Origin: Nocardioides dokdonensis FR1436
GTDB lineage: Bacteria > Actinomycetota > Actinomycetes > Propionibacteriales > Nocardioidaceae
Reading direction: 5' to 3'
DNA: 64,000 nucleotides
Assembly (NCBI RefSeq): GCF_001653335.1
Contig: NZ_CP015079.1
Span: 62,001-126,000 of the forward strand
Of this stretch, positions 16,711-24,886 are shown in pieces (within the stretch, counting starts at the first letter, position 1; each line of letters starts with the position of its first letter). The notes below the pieces were generated by a model. That model made no database searches. It had not been told where the DNA came from and saw only the letters and a list, made by a program, of their open reading frames with translations. The position numbers and the translations under genes were made by a program.

Positions 16711-18186
16711 GTGACCACCTTCCGCGACCTGGGGGTCCTCCCCGGGATCTGCGACGCGCTCGAGCGCGCCGGCATCACCACACCCTTCGCCATCCAGGAG
16801 ATGACCCTCTCCGTCGCCCTGCAGGGCACCGACCTCATCGGCCAGGCCCGCACGGGCACCGGCAAGACCCTCGCCTTCGGCATCCCGGTGCTGCAGCGCA
16901 GCGTCACGCTCAGCGACCCGGCGTACGCCGACATCCCGCAGGGCAAGCCGCAGGCGCTCATCGTGGCCCCGACCCGCGAGCTGGCCCTGCAGGTCTCCAA
17001 CGACCTCGCCGTGGCCAGCAAGGACCTCGGCCTGCGGGTGCTCACCGTCTACGGCGGCGTGGGCTACGAGCCGCAGCTGGAGGCCCTGCAGACCGGCGTC
17101 GACGTCGTCGTCGGCACCCCCGGGCGCCTCATCGACCTCGCCCACCGCGGCGCCCTCGACCTGGGCCACGTGCACGCGCTGGTCCTGGACGAGGCCGACG
17201 AGATGCTGGACCTGGGCTTCCTGCCCGACGTCGAGCGGATCTTGAAGATGACGCCGGCGACGCGCCAGACCATGCTGTTCTCGGCCACGATGCCCTCCGC
17301 GATCGTCGCGCTGGCGCGCACCCACATGCGCACGCCGATGAACATCCGCGCGGAGTCGTCGTACGAGAACGCGACCGTGCCGCTCACGGCGCAGTTCATC
17401 TACCAGGCCCACGACCTCGACAAGCCCGAGATCATCGGCCGCATCCTCCAGGCCAAGGACGCCGAGAAGATCATCGTCTTCACGCGCACCAAGCGTCAGA
17501 GCCAGCGCATCGCCGACGACCTGTCCGAGCGCGGCTTCGCGGCCAGCCCGCTGCACGGCGACATGGCGCAGGTGGCTCGTGAGAAGGCGCTGACGAAGTT
17601 CCGCGAGGACAAGGTCCGGGTGCTCGTCGCCACCGACGTCGCGGCCCGCGGCATCGACGTGCGCGGTGTCTCGCACGTCATCAACTACACCTGCCCCGAG
17701 GACGACAAGACCTACGTCCACCGCATCGGGCGCACCGGCCGCGCGGGCGCCACCGGCATCGCGATCACCTTCGTGGACTGGGCCGACCTGCACCGCTGGA
17801 AGATGATCAACAAGACCCTCGACCTGCCCTTCGACTCCCCGCAGGAGACCTACTCGACCTCCGAGCACCTCTTCTCGGACCAGGGCATCCCCGCCGGCAC
17901 CAAGGGCCGCATCGTGCCCGAGGCGCCGCGCGAGCCCCGCGCCAACCGTGAGGGCGGCCGCGACGGCGGCCGCGACGGGGGCCAGCGCCCCTCCCGCGAC
18001 CGCAACCGCGACCGCACCCGCAGCCGCTCCGGCGAGGTGGTGGCCGAGGTCAGCACCAACGACGCCGGCGAGAAGGTGGAGAAGCCCGTCGAGGGCGAGG
18101 CCACCGGCTCGGGCGCTCCCCGTCGCCGCCGCCGTCGCCGCTCCGGTGGCGGGCAGGGCGGCCAGCCCGCCAGCACCGACGCCTGA
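16711..18186 (+). CDS. DEAD-box RNA helicase (RhlE-like)
   Basis: Start set at GTG 16711 (VTTFRDLGVLPG), giving 491 residues; the frame stays open upstream to ATG 16546. All helicase motifs are present: ARTGTGKT, PTRELALQV, GTPGRLIDL, DEADEMLDLGF, FSATMP, VFTRTKRQS, ATDVAARGIDV and HRIGRTGRAG. The last 100 or so residues are a basic tail with repeated RDGGRDGG and RDRNRDRTRSRS blocks, then a run of arginines, which would bind RNA nonspecifically. These helicases remodel mRNA and rRNA structure, often during cold or ribosome assembly. It sits in the same place as Rv3211 (rhlE) relative to its neighbours. Confidence 0.9.
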   Translation: MTTFRDLGVLPGICDALERAGITTPFAIQEMTLSVALQGTDLIGQARTGTGKTLAFGIPVLQRSVTLSDPAYADIPQGKPQALIVAPTRELALQVSNDLAVASKDLGLRVLTVYGGVGYEPQLEALQTGVDVVVGTPGRLIDLAHRGALDLGHVHALVLDEADEMLDLGFLPDVERILKMTPATRQTMLFSATMPSAIVALARTHMRTPMNIRAESSYENATVPLTAQFIYQAHDLDKPEIIGRILQAKDAEKIIVFTRTKRQSQRIADDLSERGFAASPLHGDMAQVAREKALTKFREDKVRVLVATDVAARGIDVRGVSHVINYTCPEDDKTYVHRIGRTGRAGATGIAITFVDWADLHRWKMINKTLDLPFDSPQETYSTSEHLFSDQGIPAGTKGRIVPEAPREPRANREGGRDGGRDGGQRPSRDRNRDRTRSRSGEVVAEVSTNDAGEKVEKPVEGEATGSGAPRRRRRRRSGGGQGGQPASTDA

Positions 18187-18222
18187 CCCACACCGCGAGT
18201 CGGCCCGGATCTCTCACTGAGT

Positions 18223-18270
18223 CGGCCTGAAATGACCGCAGGCCCTGAGCCTGCAGGTCACTTCGGGCCG
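18223..18270. terminator. Long imperfect hairpin between helicase and L,D-transpeptidase genes
   Basis: Bases 18223-18243 (CGGCCTGAAATGACC then GCAGGC) pair with 18249-18270 with two G-U pairs and one bulge, around a short loop. It lies 37 bases past the helicase stop and before the convergent gene, so it probably serves as a two-way terminator. Beyond it the 13-base sequence ATCTGGGCCGGGT occurs twice (18283 and 18305). Confidence 0.6.
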
Positions 18271-18316
18271 GCTCGGTGGTCTATCTGGGCCGGGTGGGCG
18301 GGATATCTGGGCCGGG

Positions 18317-18961
18317 TCAGGGGACGACGACGACGGTGGTGCCCAGGGGTGCGAAGGCCCACAGGGCCTTGGCGTCGGACCGCTTCTGACGGATGCACCC
18401 GTGCGACTGCGGGGTGCCGAGGTCGGCGACGCGCTGGACCGGCGCGCCGTCGTCGATCGGGATGTCGTGGAAGCCGATGGCGGCACCGGACGGACCGCGG
18501 GTGAAGCGCACGAACCACTTCATGGTCCCGGAGTCGTCGATGCCCCAGGCGTCCTCGGAGCGCGAGAAGACCTCGTAGCTGCCCGGCTGCAGGTTGTCGC
18601 CCAGGCTGCCCGAGACCAGGTACGTCGCCACCGCGGCCTCGTCGGCGTCCACCAGCCAGACCCGCTGGTCGGCCTGGGCGAACACGATGCGACGCCCCTC
18701 GCCGGACCCGGCCGGGGCCGGCGCCGGCACGGTCGGCTCGACCGAGACGGCCCGGACGACGGGCTGCGGTGCGGGGACGAGCGCACCACGCGGCGCCGGG
18801 TCGCGGGCGACCTCCACCGCCGAGGCGTCCCCGACGTCCTCGCCCGGCAGCAGGCCGACCCCGCCGAGGACGGCCACGCCCGTGACCACCAGGGCGGCGC
18901 CGAGCGAGGCGGCCCGGCCGCGCCGCAACCGCGGCCCGGGCTCGAGACGGTGACGCGCCAC
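18317..18961 (-). CDS. L,D-transpeptidase (YkuD domain), membrane-anchored
   Basis: A 214-residue protein. The N-terminus is basic, followed by one hydrophobic segment (AASLGAALVVTGVAVLGGVG), so it is secreted or anchored. A Pro/Ala-rich linker follows. The C-terminal catalytic domain has IGFHDIP and SHGCIRQKRSDA, holding the catalytic His and Cys of the YkuD family. Such enzymes make 3-3 cross-links in peptidoglycan or attach proteins to it. The protein is shorter than mycobacterial Ldt enzymes and lacks their Ig-like domains. It is followed closely by (upstream) the ParA-like gene with a 6-base gap, so the two may be cotranscribed. Confidence 0.85.
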   Translation of the reverse strand: MARHRLEPGPRLRRGRAASLGAALVVTGVAVLGGVGLLPGEDVGDASAVEVARDPAPRGALVPAPQPVVRAVSVEPTVPAPAPAGSGEGRRIVFAQADQRVWLVDADEAAVATYLVSGSLGDNLQPGSYEVFSRSEDAWGIDDSGTMKWFVRFTRGPSGAAIGFHDIPIDDGAPVQRVADLGTPQSHGCIRQKRSDAKALWAFAPLGTTVVVVP

Positions 18962-18967
18962 GACCGG

Positions 18968-19759
18968 CTACCGCTTCGTCGTCTGCCGGCTGCGCGGACG
19001 CTGGGAGCGCAGCACCAGGTTGGCGGCCGCTTCGCGGTAGGCCTTCGCACCCTTGCTGTTGCGGCTCGTGGCCAGGATCGAGCGGCCGGCGGCCGGCGCC
19101 TCGGCGAACTTGATGGTCTTGGGGATCGGCGGCTCGACGACCTCGAGGTCGTAGGTCTCGGAGATCGTGTCGAGCACGGTGCGCGCGTGGTTGGTGCGGC
19201 CGTCGTAGAGCGTGGGCAGCACGCCCCACACCTCGAGGTCGCGGTTGGTGAAGCGGCGCACGTCGTGCACGGTGTCGAGCAGCTGGCCCACGCCCCGGTG
19301 CGACAGGGTCTCGCACTGCAGCGGGACCAGGACCCCGTCGGCGGCGGTCAGCGCGGCCACGGTGAGCACGCCCAGCGAGGGCGGGCAATCCAGGATCACC
19401 CAGTCGTAGGTGTCGCCGAGGTCCTCGATGACGCCCTTGACGACGTGCTCGCGGCCGGTGCGGGTGAGCAGGTCGGCCTCGGCCCGCGCCAGCTCGATCG
19501 TCGCCGGGAGCAGGGCCACCCCGTCCTCGGTCGAGATGATCACGTCGGCGGCGTCGACGCCGCGGGTGAGGACGTGGTGCACGGACGTCTCGAGGTCCTC
19601 GGGGTCGATGCCGAGGGAGAACGTCAGGCACGCCTGCGGGTCCAGGTCGACCAGCAGGACGGAGTGGCCGAGCTCGACGAGCGCGGCGCCGAGGGAGGCC
19701 ACGGACGTGGTCTTGGCGACGCCGCCCTTCTGGTTGGCGACGGCGAGTGTGGTGGTCAT
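18968..19759 (-). CDS. ParA-family ATPase
   Basis: A 263-residue protein with the deviant Walker A motif KGGVAKTT, VLLVDLDPQAC (A') and VILDCPPSLG (Walker B), all typical of ParA/Soj proteins. It lacks the N-terminal DNA-binding domain of plasmid ParA and has a basic tail (RSQRPRSRQTTKR). No ParB is adjacent, so it is more likely a cargo-positioning ATPase than the chromosomal partition protein. It corresponds in position to Rv3213c of M. tuberculosis. Its cargo is unknown; the next gene in its transcript direction is an L,D-transpeptidase. Confidence 0.88.
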   Translation of the reverse strand: MTTTLAVANQKGGVAKTTSVASLGAALVELGHSVLLVDLDPQACLTFSLGIDPEDLETSVHHVLTRGVDAADVIISTEDGVALLPATIELARAEADLLTRTGREHVVKGVIEDLGDTYDWVILDCPPSLGVLTVAALTAADGVLVPLQCETLSHRGVGQLLDTVHDVRRFTNRDLEVWGVLPTLYDGRTNHARTVLDTISETYDLEVVEPPIPKTIKFAEAPAAGRSILATSRNSKGAKAYREAAANLVLRSQRPRSRQTTKR

Positions 19760-19820
19760 CGCGCCTCATCATGCCGGACTCGGGGCCGCGCCGGGCACTT
19801 CCCTCTGTTGTACTGCTGCC

Positions 19821-20612
19821 ATGTCCCGCACCTCGAGCCACGACGGCTCCCGCCGACCGCGTGCCCTGATCACCGGACCCACCGCCGGCATCGGTCACAG
19901 CTTCGCCGTCCAGCTCGCCGAGCGCGGCCACGACCTGGTCCTGGTCGCGCGCGACGAGCAGCGCCTGGGCCAGGTCGCCGACGACCTGCGCACCCGCTTC
20001 GGCGTGGAGGTGGAGGTGCTGCCCGCCGACCTGGCCGACCGCGAGCAGCTGCACCGGGTCGAGCTCCGTCTCCAGGACCGGTCCGCACCGGTCGACCTGC
20101 TGGTCAACAACGCCGGCTTCGGGCTCAAGGGCCGGTTCCTCGACAACGACGTCGACGCCGAGACCGCGATGCTCGACGTCCTCGTGACCGCGGTGATGCG
20201 GCTGATGCACGCCGCGCTGGGCCCGATGGTGGAGCGCGGCGGCGGCGAGATCCTCAACGTCTCCAGCGTGGCGTCCTTCCTGCCCCGCGGCTCCTACTCG
20301 GCGGCCAAGGCCTACGTGAACAAGCTCGGGGAGTGGGCGGCGGCGGAGTACGGCCCGCAGGGCGTGACCGTGACGACGCTGTGCCCCGGCTTCGTGCGCA
20401 CCGAGTTCCACGAGCGCATGGACGTCAGCCAGGAGTCGGCGCCCGACTTCCTGTGGCTCGACGCCGACGACCTGGTGCGCACGGCGCTCGCCGACCTCGC
20501 GAAGGGGAAGGTGTTCTCGATCCCGAGCGCGCGCTACAAGGTCATCACGGGTGCCGCCAGGCTGGTCCCCGGCGGCCTGCTCCAGCGGCTGCAGGGTCTC
20601 GGCCGGAAGTAG
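19821..20612 (+). CDS. Short-chain dehydrogenase/reductase
   Basis: A 263-residue classical SDR. The cofactor loop is ITGPTAGIG (a variant of TGxxxGIG), followed by LLVNNAGFG, the catalytic Ser in NVSSVAS and YSAAKAYVNK with Tyr and Lys. ARD after the second beta strand suggests NADP(H) preference. The C-terminus (GLLQRLQGLGRK) resembles the SDR subgroup with FabG-like or DltE-like reductases. The substrate is unknown. It ends three bases before the convergent PHP gene. Confidence 0.85.
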   Translation: MSRTSSHDGSRRPRALITGPTAGIGHSFAVQLAERGHDLVLVARDEQRLGQVADDLRTRFGVEVEVLPADLADREQLHRVELRLQDRSAPVDLLVNNAGFGLKGRFLDNDVDAETAMLDVLVTAVMRLMHAALGPMVERGGGEILNVSSVASFLPRGSYSAAKAYVNKLGEWAAAEYGPQGVTVTTLCPGFVRTEFHERMDVSQESAPDFLWLDADDLVRTALADLAKGKVFSIPSARYKVITGAARLVPGGLLQRLQGLGRK

Positions 20613-20615
20613 CGC

Positions 20616-21488
20616 TCAGACCGGGCCGGGCGCGTCGCGCCCGGAGGCCAGCGCTGCGGCGGCGGCCAGGTCGAGCAGCCGCTCGAGCTGTTCCGGGGCC
20701 GTGGTGTGGCACCCCAGGTCGTGGTCGACCTTGCCGTCGCCGTGGTGGTCGCTGGAGCCGGTGACGACCAGGTCGAGCTCGCGCGCGATCCCGCGCAGCC
20801 GCTCCCGGGCGGCGGGAGAGTGGTCCTGGTGGTCCACCTCGATCCCGGCGAGGCCCAGCCCGGCCAGCTCCGCGAGCGCCCGGCCGTCCGGGGACTCGTC
20901 GTGCCGGCGCCCCCACACGTGCGCCACCACGGAGACACCTCCCGCCGCGGCGACCAGGCCGATCATGTCCCGCAGCGGCGCGGCGTACCGGTCGACGTAC
21001 CCCGGGCGGCCGGGGCTCAGGAGCCGGTCGAAGGCCTCGGTGCGGTCGGCGACCACGCCGAGCGCCACCAGGGCGTCGGCGACGTGCGGGCGGCCGCTGG
21101 CGGCGCTGTGGCCCGAGACCCGGGCCACGTCGGCCTCGGTCAACGAGATCCCGGCCCCGCGCAGGCCCTCGAGGATGCCCGGCACCCGCGACCTGCGGCC
21201 CTCCAGGATGCGCTCGAGCTCCGCGGCCAGCGGCGGGTACGACGGGTCGGGCAGGTAGGCGAGCAGGTGCACGCCCTGCCCGTCGAAGCGGGTGCTGATC
21301 TCCATCCCCCGGACCAGGCGCAGCCCCGCGGCGCTCGCGGCACCGGCGGCCTCGTCCCAGCCTGCAGCGGTGTCGTGGTCGGTCAGCGCGAGCACGTCGA
21401 GGTCGGCCGCCACCGCGGCGTGCACCAGCTCGGCCGGCGACTGGGTGCCGTCGCTGGCGCGCGAGTGGGTGTGGAGGTCGATGCGCAC
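20616..21488 (-). CDS. PHP-domain metal-dependent phosphoesterase
   Basis: A 290-residue protein with the four PHP motifs: RIDLHTHSRASDG, LALTDHDT, GMEIST and the later VVAHVWGR and GSSDHHGDGK. This arrangement matches stand-alone PHP phosphoesterases of the RNase AM / 3',5'-nucleotide bisphosphate phosphatase type. The binding of two or three metal ions is expected from the His/Asp/Glu set. The gene begins at GTG 21488 with TAGGGT six bases upstream, a likely leaderless start. It is followed upstream by the DUF6758 gene, a neighbour pair also common in Streptomyces. Confidence 0.85.
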   Translation of the reverse strand: MRIDLHTHSRASDGTQSPAELVHAAVAADLDVLALTDHDTAAGWDEAAGAASAAGLRLVRGMEISTRFDGQGVHLLAYLPDPSYPPLAAELERILEGRRSRVPGILEGLRGAGISLTEADVARVSGHSAASGRPHVADALVALGVVADRTEAFDRLLSPGRPGYVDRYAAPLRDMIGLVAAAGGVSVVAHVWGRRHDESPDGRALAELAGLGLAGIEVDHQDHSPAARERLRGIARELDLVVTGSSDHHGDGKVDHDLGCHTTAPEQLERLLDLAAAAALASGRDAPGPV

Positions 21489-21494
21489 GCGGCC

Positions 21495-21500
21495 ACCCTA
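21495..21500 (-). promoter_or_regulatory. -10 box TAGGGT for a leaderless PHP mRNA
   Basis: On the minus strand TAGGGT ends six bases before the GTG at 21488, the same layout as at 7040 and 16514. There is no Shine-Dalgarno sequence between them. Confidence 0.5.
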
Positions 21501-21525
21501 GGCGGGCGCGCCGACGCACTCGCGT

Positions 21526-22164
21526 TCACCAGGTCGGCGCAGGACCGCTGAAGGGCAGCTCGACGACGACCGGGCCGACCTCGGAGACGTCGCGCAGGAT
21601 CCACTCGTCGCGCAGCAGCAGGACGGCCGCCGCCGGGCGCACCACGATCCACAACCAGCGCCCGTGCGCCTCACCGGCGAGCACCGACCGGTCCCACTCC
21701 CCCGGCGCCGCGCTGGTCGACACCGTCCACAGCGCCACCGGCTGCCGCTCCAGGCGCACCCGCACCTCCGACGGCCCCACGCCCACCTCGCGGCCGGGAT
21801 CGGCGTGCCCGGTGCCGGCGACCCGCGCGGCGAACCCGGTGCCCGGCTCCTCGCTGACCACGTGCACGTCGACCGGCCCGTCGAGCGCGCTGCTGCCGCT
21901 GACACAGGTCATGGTGGCGACCACGCCCTCGTCCTGACCGACCGCGGCGAAGTCGGTGACGCTCCAGCCCGGGCTCAGCGGCCAGGGCAGGAACGTCGGG
22001 AACGGCTTGCTGCGCAGCAGGTGCTCGGCGAACCCGTCGTACGACGCCTCGTCGGGACGCCACAGCGCCGCCACCGGCCCGTGCTCGGGGCACGACCACA
22101 GGGGGGAACCGTCACCGATCGGGGCGACCGGCGCGGGGCAGCGGGGGCAGGCGGCGCGCAGCAC
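21526..22164 (-). CDS. DUF6758 family protein
   Basis: A 212-residue protein from GTG 22164. It starts with a zinc-ribbon-like pair (ACPRCPAPVAP and WSCPEHG), then FLPWPLSPGWSVTD, PVALWTVS and SVLAGEAHGRWLWIVVRPAAAVLLL. This is the recognisable pattern of the actinobacterial DUF6758 family. Function unknown. The gene lies upstream of the PHP phosphoesterase in the same direction with a 37-base gap and is divergent from the ANTAR gene. No signal peptide is visible. Confidence 0.75.
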   Translation of the reverse strand: MLRAACPRCPAPVAPIGDGSPLWSCPEHGPVAALWRPDEASYDGFAEHLLRSKPFPTFLPWPLSPGWSVTDFAAVGQDEGVVATMTCVSGSSALDGPVDVHVVSEEPGTGFAARVAGTGHADPGREVGVGPSEVRVRLERQPVALWTVSTSAAPGEWDRSVLAGEAHGRWLWIVVRPAAAVLLLRDEWILRDVSEVGPVVVELPFSGPAPTW

Positions 22165-22297
22165 GAGTCCACGGTGACGAGTGGACCCCAGCGCGTCAAG
22201 CCCCGTCCAGGGCGCTATCGCTGGGCTCCGGCTTGTGGCACAGTGAAACGGCCGGGGGGCCGCGCCGCATCCCGTGCATGTCCCTGGAGGAGGCGAC

Positions 22298-22981
22298 GTG
22301 ACGGACGAGAGCGTCGACGCTCTCGCGCAGGCCATCAGGGCCAGCGACGGCCTGGACGAGGCGTGCAGGTGCCTGCTCGGCGCCGCCCTGCAGATGTTGC
22401 AGGCCGATGTGGCTGGCCTGCTGACCTGGAGGGGCGACGGTGCCCCGGAGCGCTTCGCCAGCTCCGACGACGCGGAGATCGCCGCCCTCTGGTCCCACCC
22501 GGGCGGACCGGCCCACGAGGTGCGTGCGCTCAGCGGCGACCGGGTCGTCGTCCCCGACCTGGCAGCGGAGGAGCGGTGGCCGCAGTGGGCCCGGGCGCTC
22601 ACGGACGCCGGCTACCGGGCGATGCAGGTGATCGTCCTGCCGAGCCTGGCCCACCGCCCCCTGGCCCTGGACCTGTACGCCCGCCGACCCGGCGCCTTCG
22701 ACTCCAACGAGCGGGACCGCGCCGTCGACTGCGTGCGCCTGGCGGCCCTGCTCCTGACCATGGTCGAGCAGGTGGAGGACCTGCGCGCGGCGCTGCAGTC
22801 CCGCGCCCTGATCGCCCAGGCGCAGGGCTTGTTCATGGAACGCTTCACACTGACCTCGGAGCAGGCGATGGCCTACCTGCGCCGGCTCTCCCAGCACCAG
22901 CAGGTCAAGGTGCGCGTCCTGGCGCAGCAGGTCGTCGACGTCTCGGATGCCCGTCCGCAGGACGAGGTCTCGAGACCATGA
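22298..22981 (+). CDS. GAF-ANTAR regulator
   Basis: A 227-residue protein from GTG 22298, with GGAGGAGG just upstream fixing the start. The N-terminal 150 residues look like a GAF sensor (LQADVAGLLTWRGDG, VIVLPSLAHRPL). The C-terminal ANTAR domain has LRAALQSRALIAQAQGLFME and AMAYLRRLSQHQQVKVRVLAQQVV (each in the usual spacing). ANTAR domains bind paired-hexaloop RNA and prevent transcription termination. The target RNA is not known. The histidine kinase gene follows after 95 bases. Confidence 0.85.
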   Translation: MTDESVDALAQAIRASDGLDEACRCLLGAALQMLQADVAGLLTWRGDGAPERFASSDDAEIAALWSHPGGPAHEVRALSGDRVVVPDLAAEERWPQWARALTDAGYRAMQVIVLPSLAHRPLALDLYARRPGAFDSNERDRAVDCVRLAALLLTMVEQVEDLRAALQSRALIAQAQGLFMERFTLTSEQAMAYLRRLSQHQQVKVRVLAQQVVDVSDARPQDEVSRP

Positions 22982-23076
22982 CGACCACCGCTGCTCACAG
23001 CCGCCGAGATTTCACGCTGGTATCACGATGCGGTACCTCGTCTGTGGCCGACTTGTGGGCAGGACGGGAGGCCTAC

Positions 23077-24510
23077 ATGAGCGACAGCGAGCACGCTCCA
23101 CACCTGGACGAGGACCCGGCGGCGACCGGGCGGGGGAGGACACCCCGGCGTGAACACGTGCCGGTGGGTGCCGCGCTGGTCGCCGTCGGGGTCCTGGGTC
23201 TCCTCGTGGCCTCGGTGCTGCTGAGCCGGGCCGGGAGCCCGCTCGCCACCCCGGCCCAGGGGCTGGTGCTGGTCACGCTGCTGGTGCTCCTGGTGGCCTG
23301 GGAGCACGCTCGCGTCGTGCACCGGCTCACGCACAGCGAGCTGGTCCGGGCCCGCTCCCAGGTGCACGAGACCGAGCGCCGGCTCGACGAGGACGAGGAC
23401 ACCCTGCACGAGCTGCGCACCGCGCTCGCGGGCCTGCTGCTCAGCGAGCGCCTGCTGCAGGAGCACGGTGACACCCTCGAGGAGGCGACCCGCGCCAGGC
23501 TCGAGGAGCTGCGGGCGCGCGACCTCGACCGGATCGACGCCCTGCTGGCGCACGGACTGCCCGCCTCCGCGCCCGACCTCGACGTCCCGGCCCCGCCGCC
23601 CGACCCGGCCGGTCACGAGCTGGCGCTCGGACCGGTGGTCGACAGCGCGGTGGCCGCCGCCCGCCTGCGCGGGCAGCGCGTGGCCTGGTCCGGCTGTGCG
23701 CAGCAGGTGCTGGGCCACCACCACCACATCGGTGACATCGGCGAGATCCTCGACATCCTGCTGAGCAACGCGGCCCGGCACGCACCGGGTGCGCCGGTCG
23801 AGGTCGACGTACGCCGGGCCGGGTCCCGCGTGCTCGTCCGCGTGCACGACGAGGGCCCCGGGGTCGCTGCGGACCTCCGGACGTCGCTCTTCCAGCGGGG
23901 CGCCAAGGCGGCCACCTCGCCGGGCGCCGGGATCGGCCTGAGCCTGGCCCGACGGCTGGCCGCCCGCTGCGGTGGCGAGCTCCACCTGGAGGACCGGCAC
24001 CCCGGTTGCACCTTCACCCTGACGCTCGAGTCGGCTCCTGCCGACACCCCACACCCGCTGCTCGACCCGTCCCCCTGTCCCAGGAGGAGCCCAGCCCATG
24101 CCACGTGCACTCGGCCTGACCCGCGTAGCCGTCGTCGAGGACCACCTCCTCTTCGCCGAGTCCCTCGAGGTGGCGCTCACGCTGGAGGGACACGACGTGC
24201 ACCGCATCGAGGTGCCCGTCCAGACCGTGGTCCCTGCCGGCTGGCTGCTCACCGCGCTGCTGCGGGTGCGGCCCCGGGTGGTGCTGCTGGACCTGGACCT
24301 CGGCAGCGCCGGCCCCGGGACCCGCTTCATCGAGCCGCTGGTGCGCTCCCGGGCTGCCGTGGTGGTGGTCACCGGCGACACCCGGGAGGCCGTGTGGGGC
24401 GAGTGCCTGCGCCGCGGCGCCCGAGCGGTGCTGGAGAAGACGGCGTCCCTGAACACCATCCTGGCCACGATCCGCCTGATCGGCGACGGACGCCCGGTGA
24501 TGAGTCGTGA
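23077..24510 (+). CDS. Membrane histidine kinase with an abnormal C-terminal overrun
   Basis: ATG 23077 has GGGAGG 7 bases upstream. Residues 30-50 and 61-75 are transmembrane helices with almost no loop between, so it lacks an external sensor domain. His111 in TLHELRTAL is the likely phosphorylation site. The ATPase domain has LLSNAARHAPG (N box), DEGPGV (G1) and GAGIGLSLA (G2) and ends near residue 318 (about 24030). The frame then stays open to 24510, 413 bases into the next gene, and reads as Arg/Pro-rich junk. A shift of one frame would stop at 24117-24119. Either a frameshift or lost stop, or a real long overlap. Its partner is the response regulator that follows. Confidence 0.75.
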   Translation: MSDSEHAPHLDEDPAATGRGRTPRREHVPVGAALVAVGVLGLLVASVLLSRAGSPLATPAQGLVLVTLLVLLVAWEHARVVHRLTHSELVRARSQVHETERRLDEDEDTLHELRTALAGLLLSERLLQEHGDTLEEATRARLEELRARDLDRIDALLAHGLPASAPDLDVPAPPPDPAGHELALGPVVDSAVAAARLRGQRVAWSGCAQQVLGHHHHIGDIGEILDILLSNAARHAPGAPVEVDVRRAGSRVLVRVHDEGPGVAADLRTSLFQRGAKAATSPGAGIGLSLARRLAARCGGELHLEDRHPGCTFTLTLESAPADTPHPLLDPSPCPRRSPAHATCTRPDPRSRRRGPPPLRRVPRGGAHAGGTRRAPHRGARPDRGPCRLAAHRAAAGAAPGGAAGPGPRQRRPRDPLHRAAGALPGCRGGGHRRHPGGRVGRVPAPRRPSGAGEDGVPEHHPGHDPPDRRRTPGDES

Positions 24511-24784
24511 GGAGCGCGAGCGGCTGATGCTGGTCTACCACCAGGAGAAGCAGGAGCTGCAGGACGTGCGCGCCCGGCTGGCCCGGTTGACGCCTCGTGA
24601 GCGGGAGGTGCTGCACTGCCTCATGGAGGGCACGACCGTACGGGAGATCGCCCGCGCGTCGTTCGTCTCCGAGGCCACGGTGCGCACCCAGGTCAAGTCG
24701 ATCCTGGCCAAGCTCGAGGTGTGCTCGCAGCTCGCCGCCGTCGGCCTGGCCCACCGGGTGCAGACCCGGCTCGTCTCGCACTGA
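24098..24784 (+). CDS. LuxR-type response regulator
   Basis: A 228-residue protein from ATG 24098 with AGGAGG 11 bases upstream. The receiver has the acidic pair in VVEDH, the phospho-accepting Asp in VLLDLDLG, and Thr/Lys in VVTGDT and VLEKTAS. The C-terminal LuxR helix-turn-helix reads LTPREREVLHCLMEGTT, then VREIARASFVSEATVRTQVK. It probably receives phosphate from the overlapping kinase. It is followed after 102 bases by the polysaccharide-initiating transferase, a likely target. Confidence 0.9.
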   Translation: MPRALGLTRVAVVEDHLLFAESLEVALTLEGHDVHRIEVPVQTVVPAGWLLTALLRVRPRVVLLDLDLGSAGPGTRFIEPLVRSRAAVVVVTGDTREAVWGECLRRGARAVLEKTASLNTILATIRLIGDGRPVMSREERERLMLVYHQEKQELQDVRARLARLTPREREVLHCLMEGTTVREIARASFVSEATVRTQVKSILAKLEVCSQLAAVGLAHRVQTRLVSH

Positions 24785-24799
24785 GCACTCCCCCACCGG

Positions 24800-24818
24800 C
24801 TTACCGCATTCGCGGCAT
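24800..24818. promoter_or_regulatory. Candidate dyad motif before the priming transferase
   Basis: CTTACCGCATTCGCGGCAT lies 69 bases before the transferase ATG. It shares the TNACC...GG(T/C)A half-sites with sites at 27196, 31751 and 36087. The similarity was found by eye and this copy is the weakest. Confidence 0.3.
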
Positions 24819-24886
24819 GCCACGCACCGGCTCGGCTCCTAGATTGGCTGCACGGGGCCAGGAGCCGGTGCGAGGTGGGGGGGAAC

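Noticed and set aside
22990-23040. Possible further copy of the dyad motif before the kinase (TCACGATGCGGTACC)
   Set aside because: The spacer is too short and the half-sites fit poorly; it was not counted with the others.
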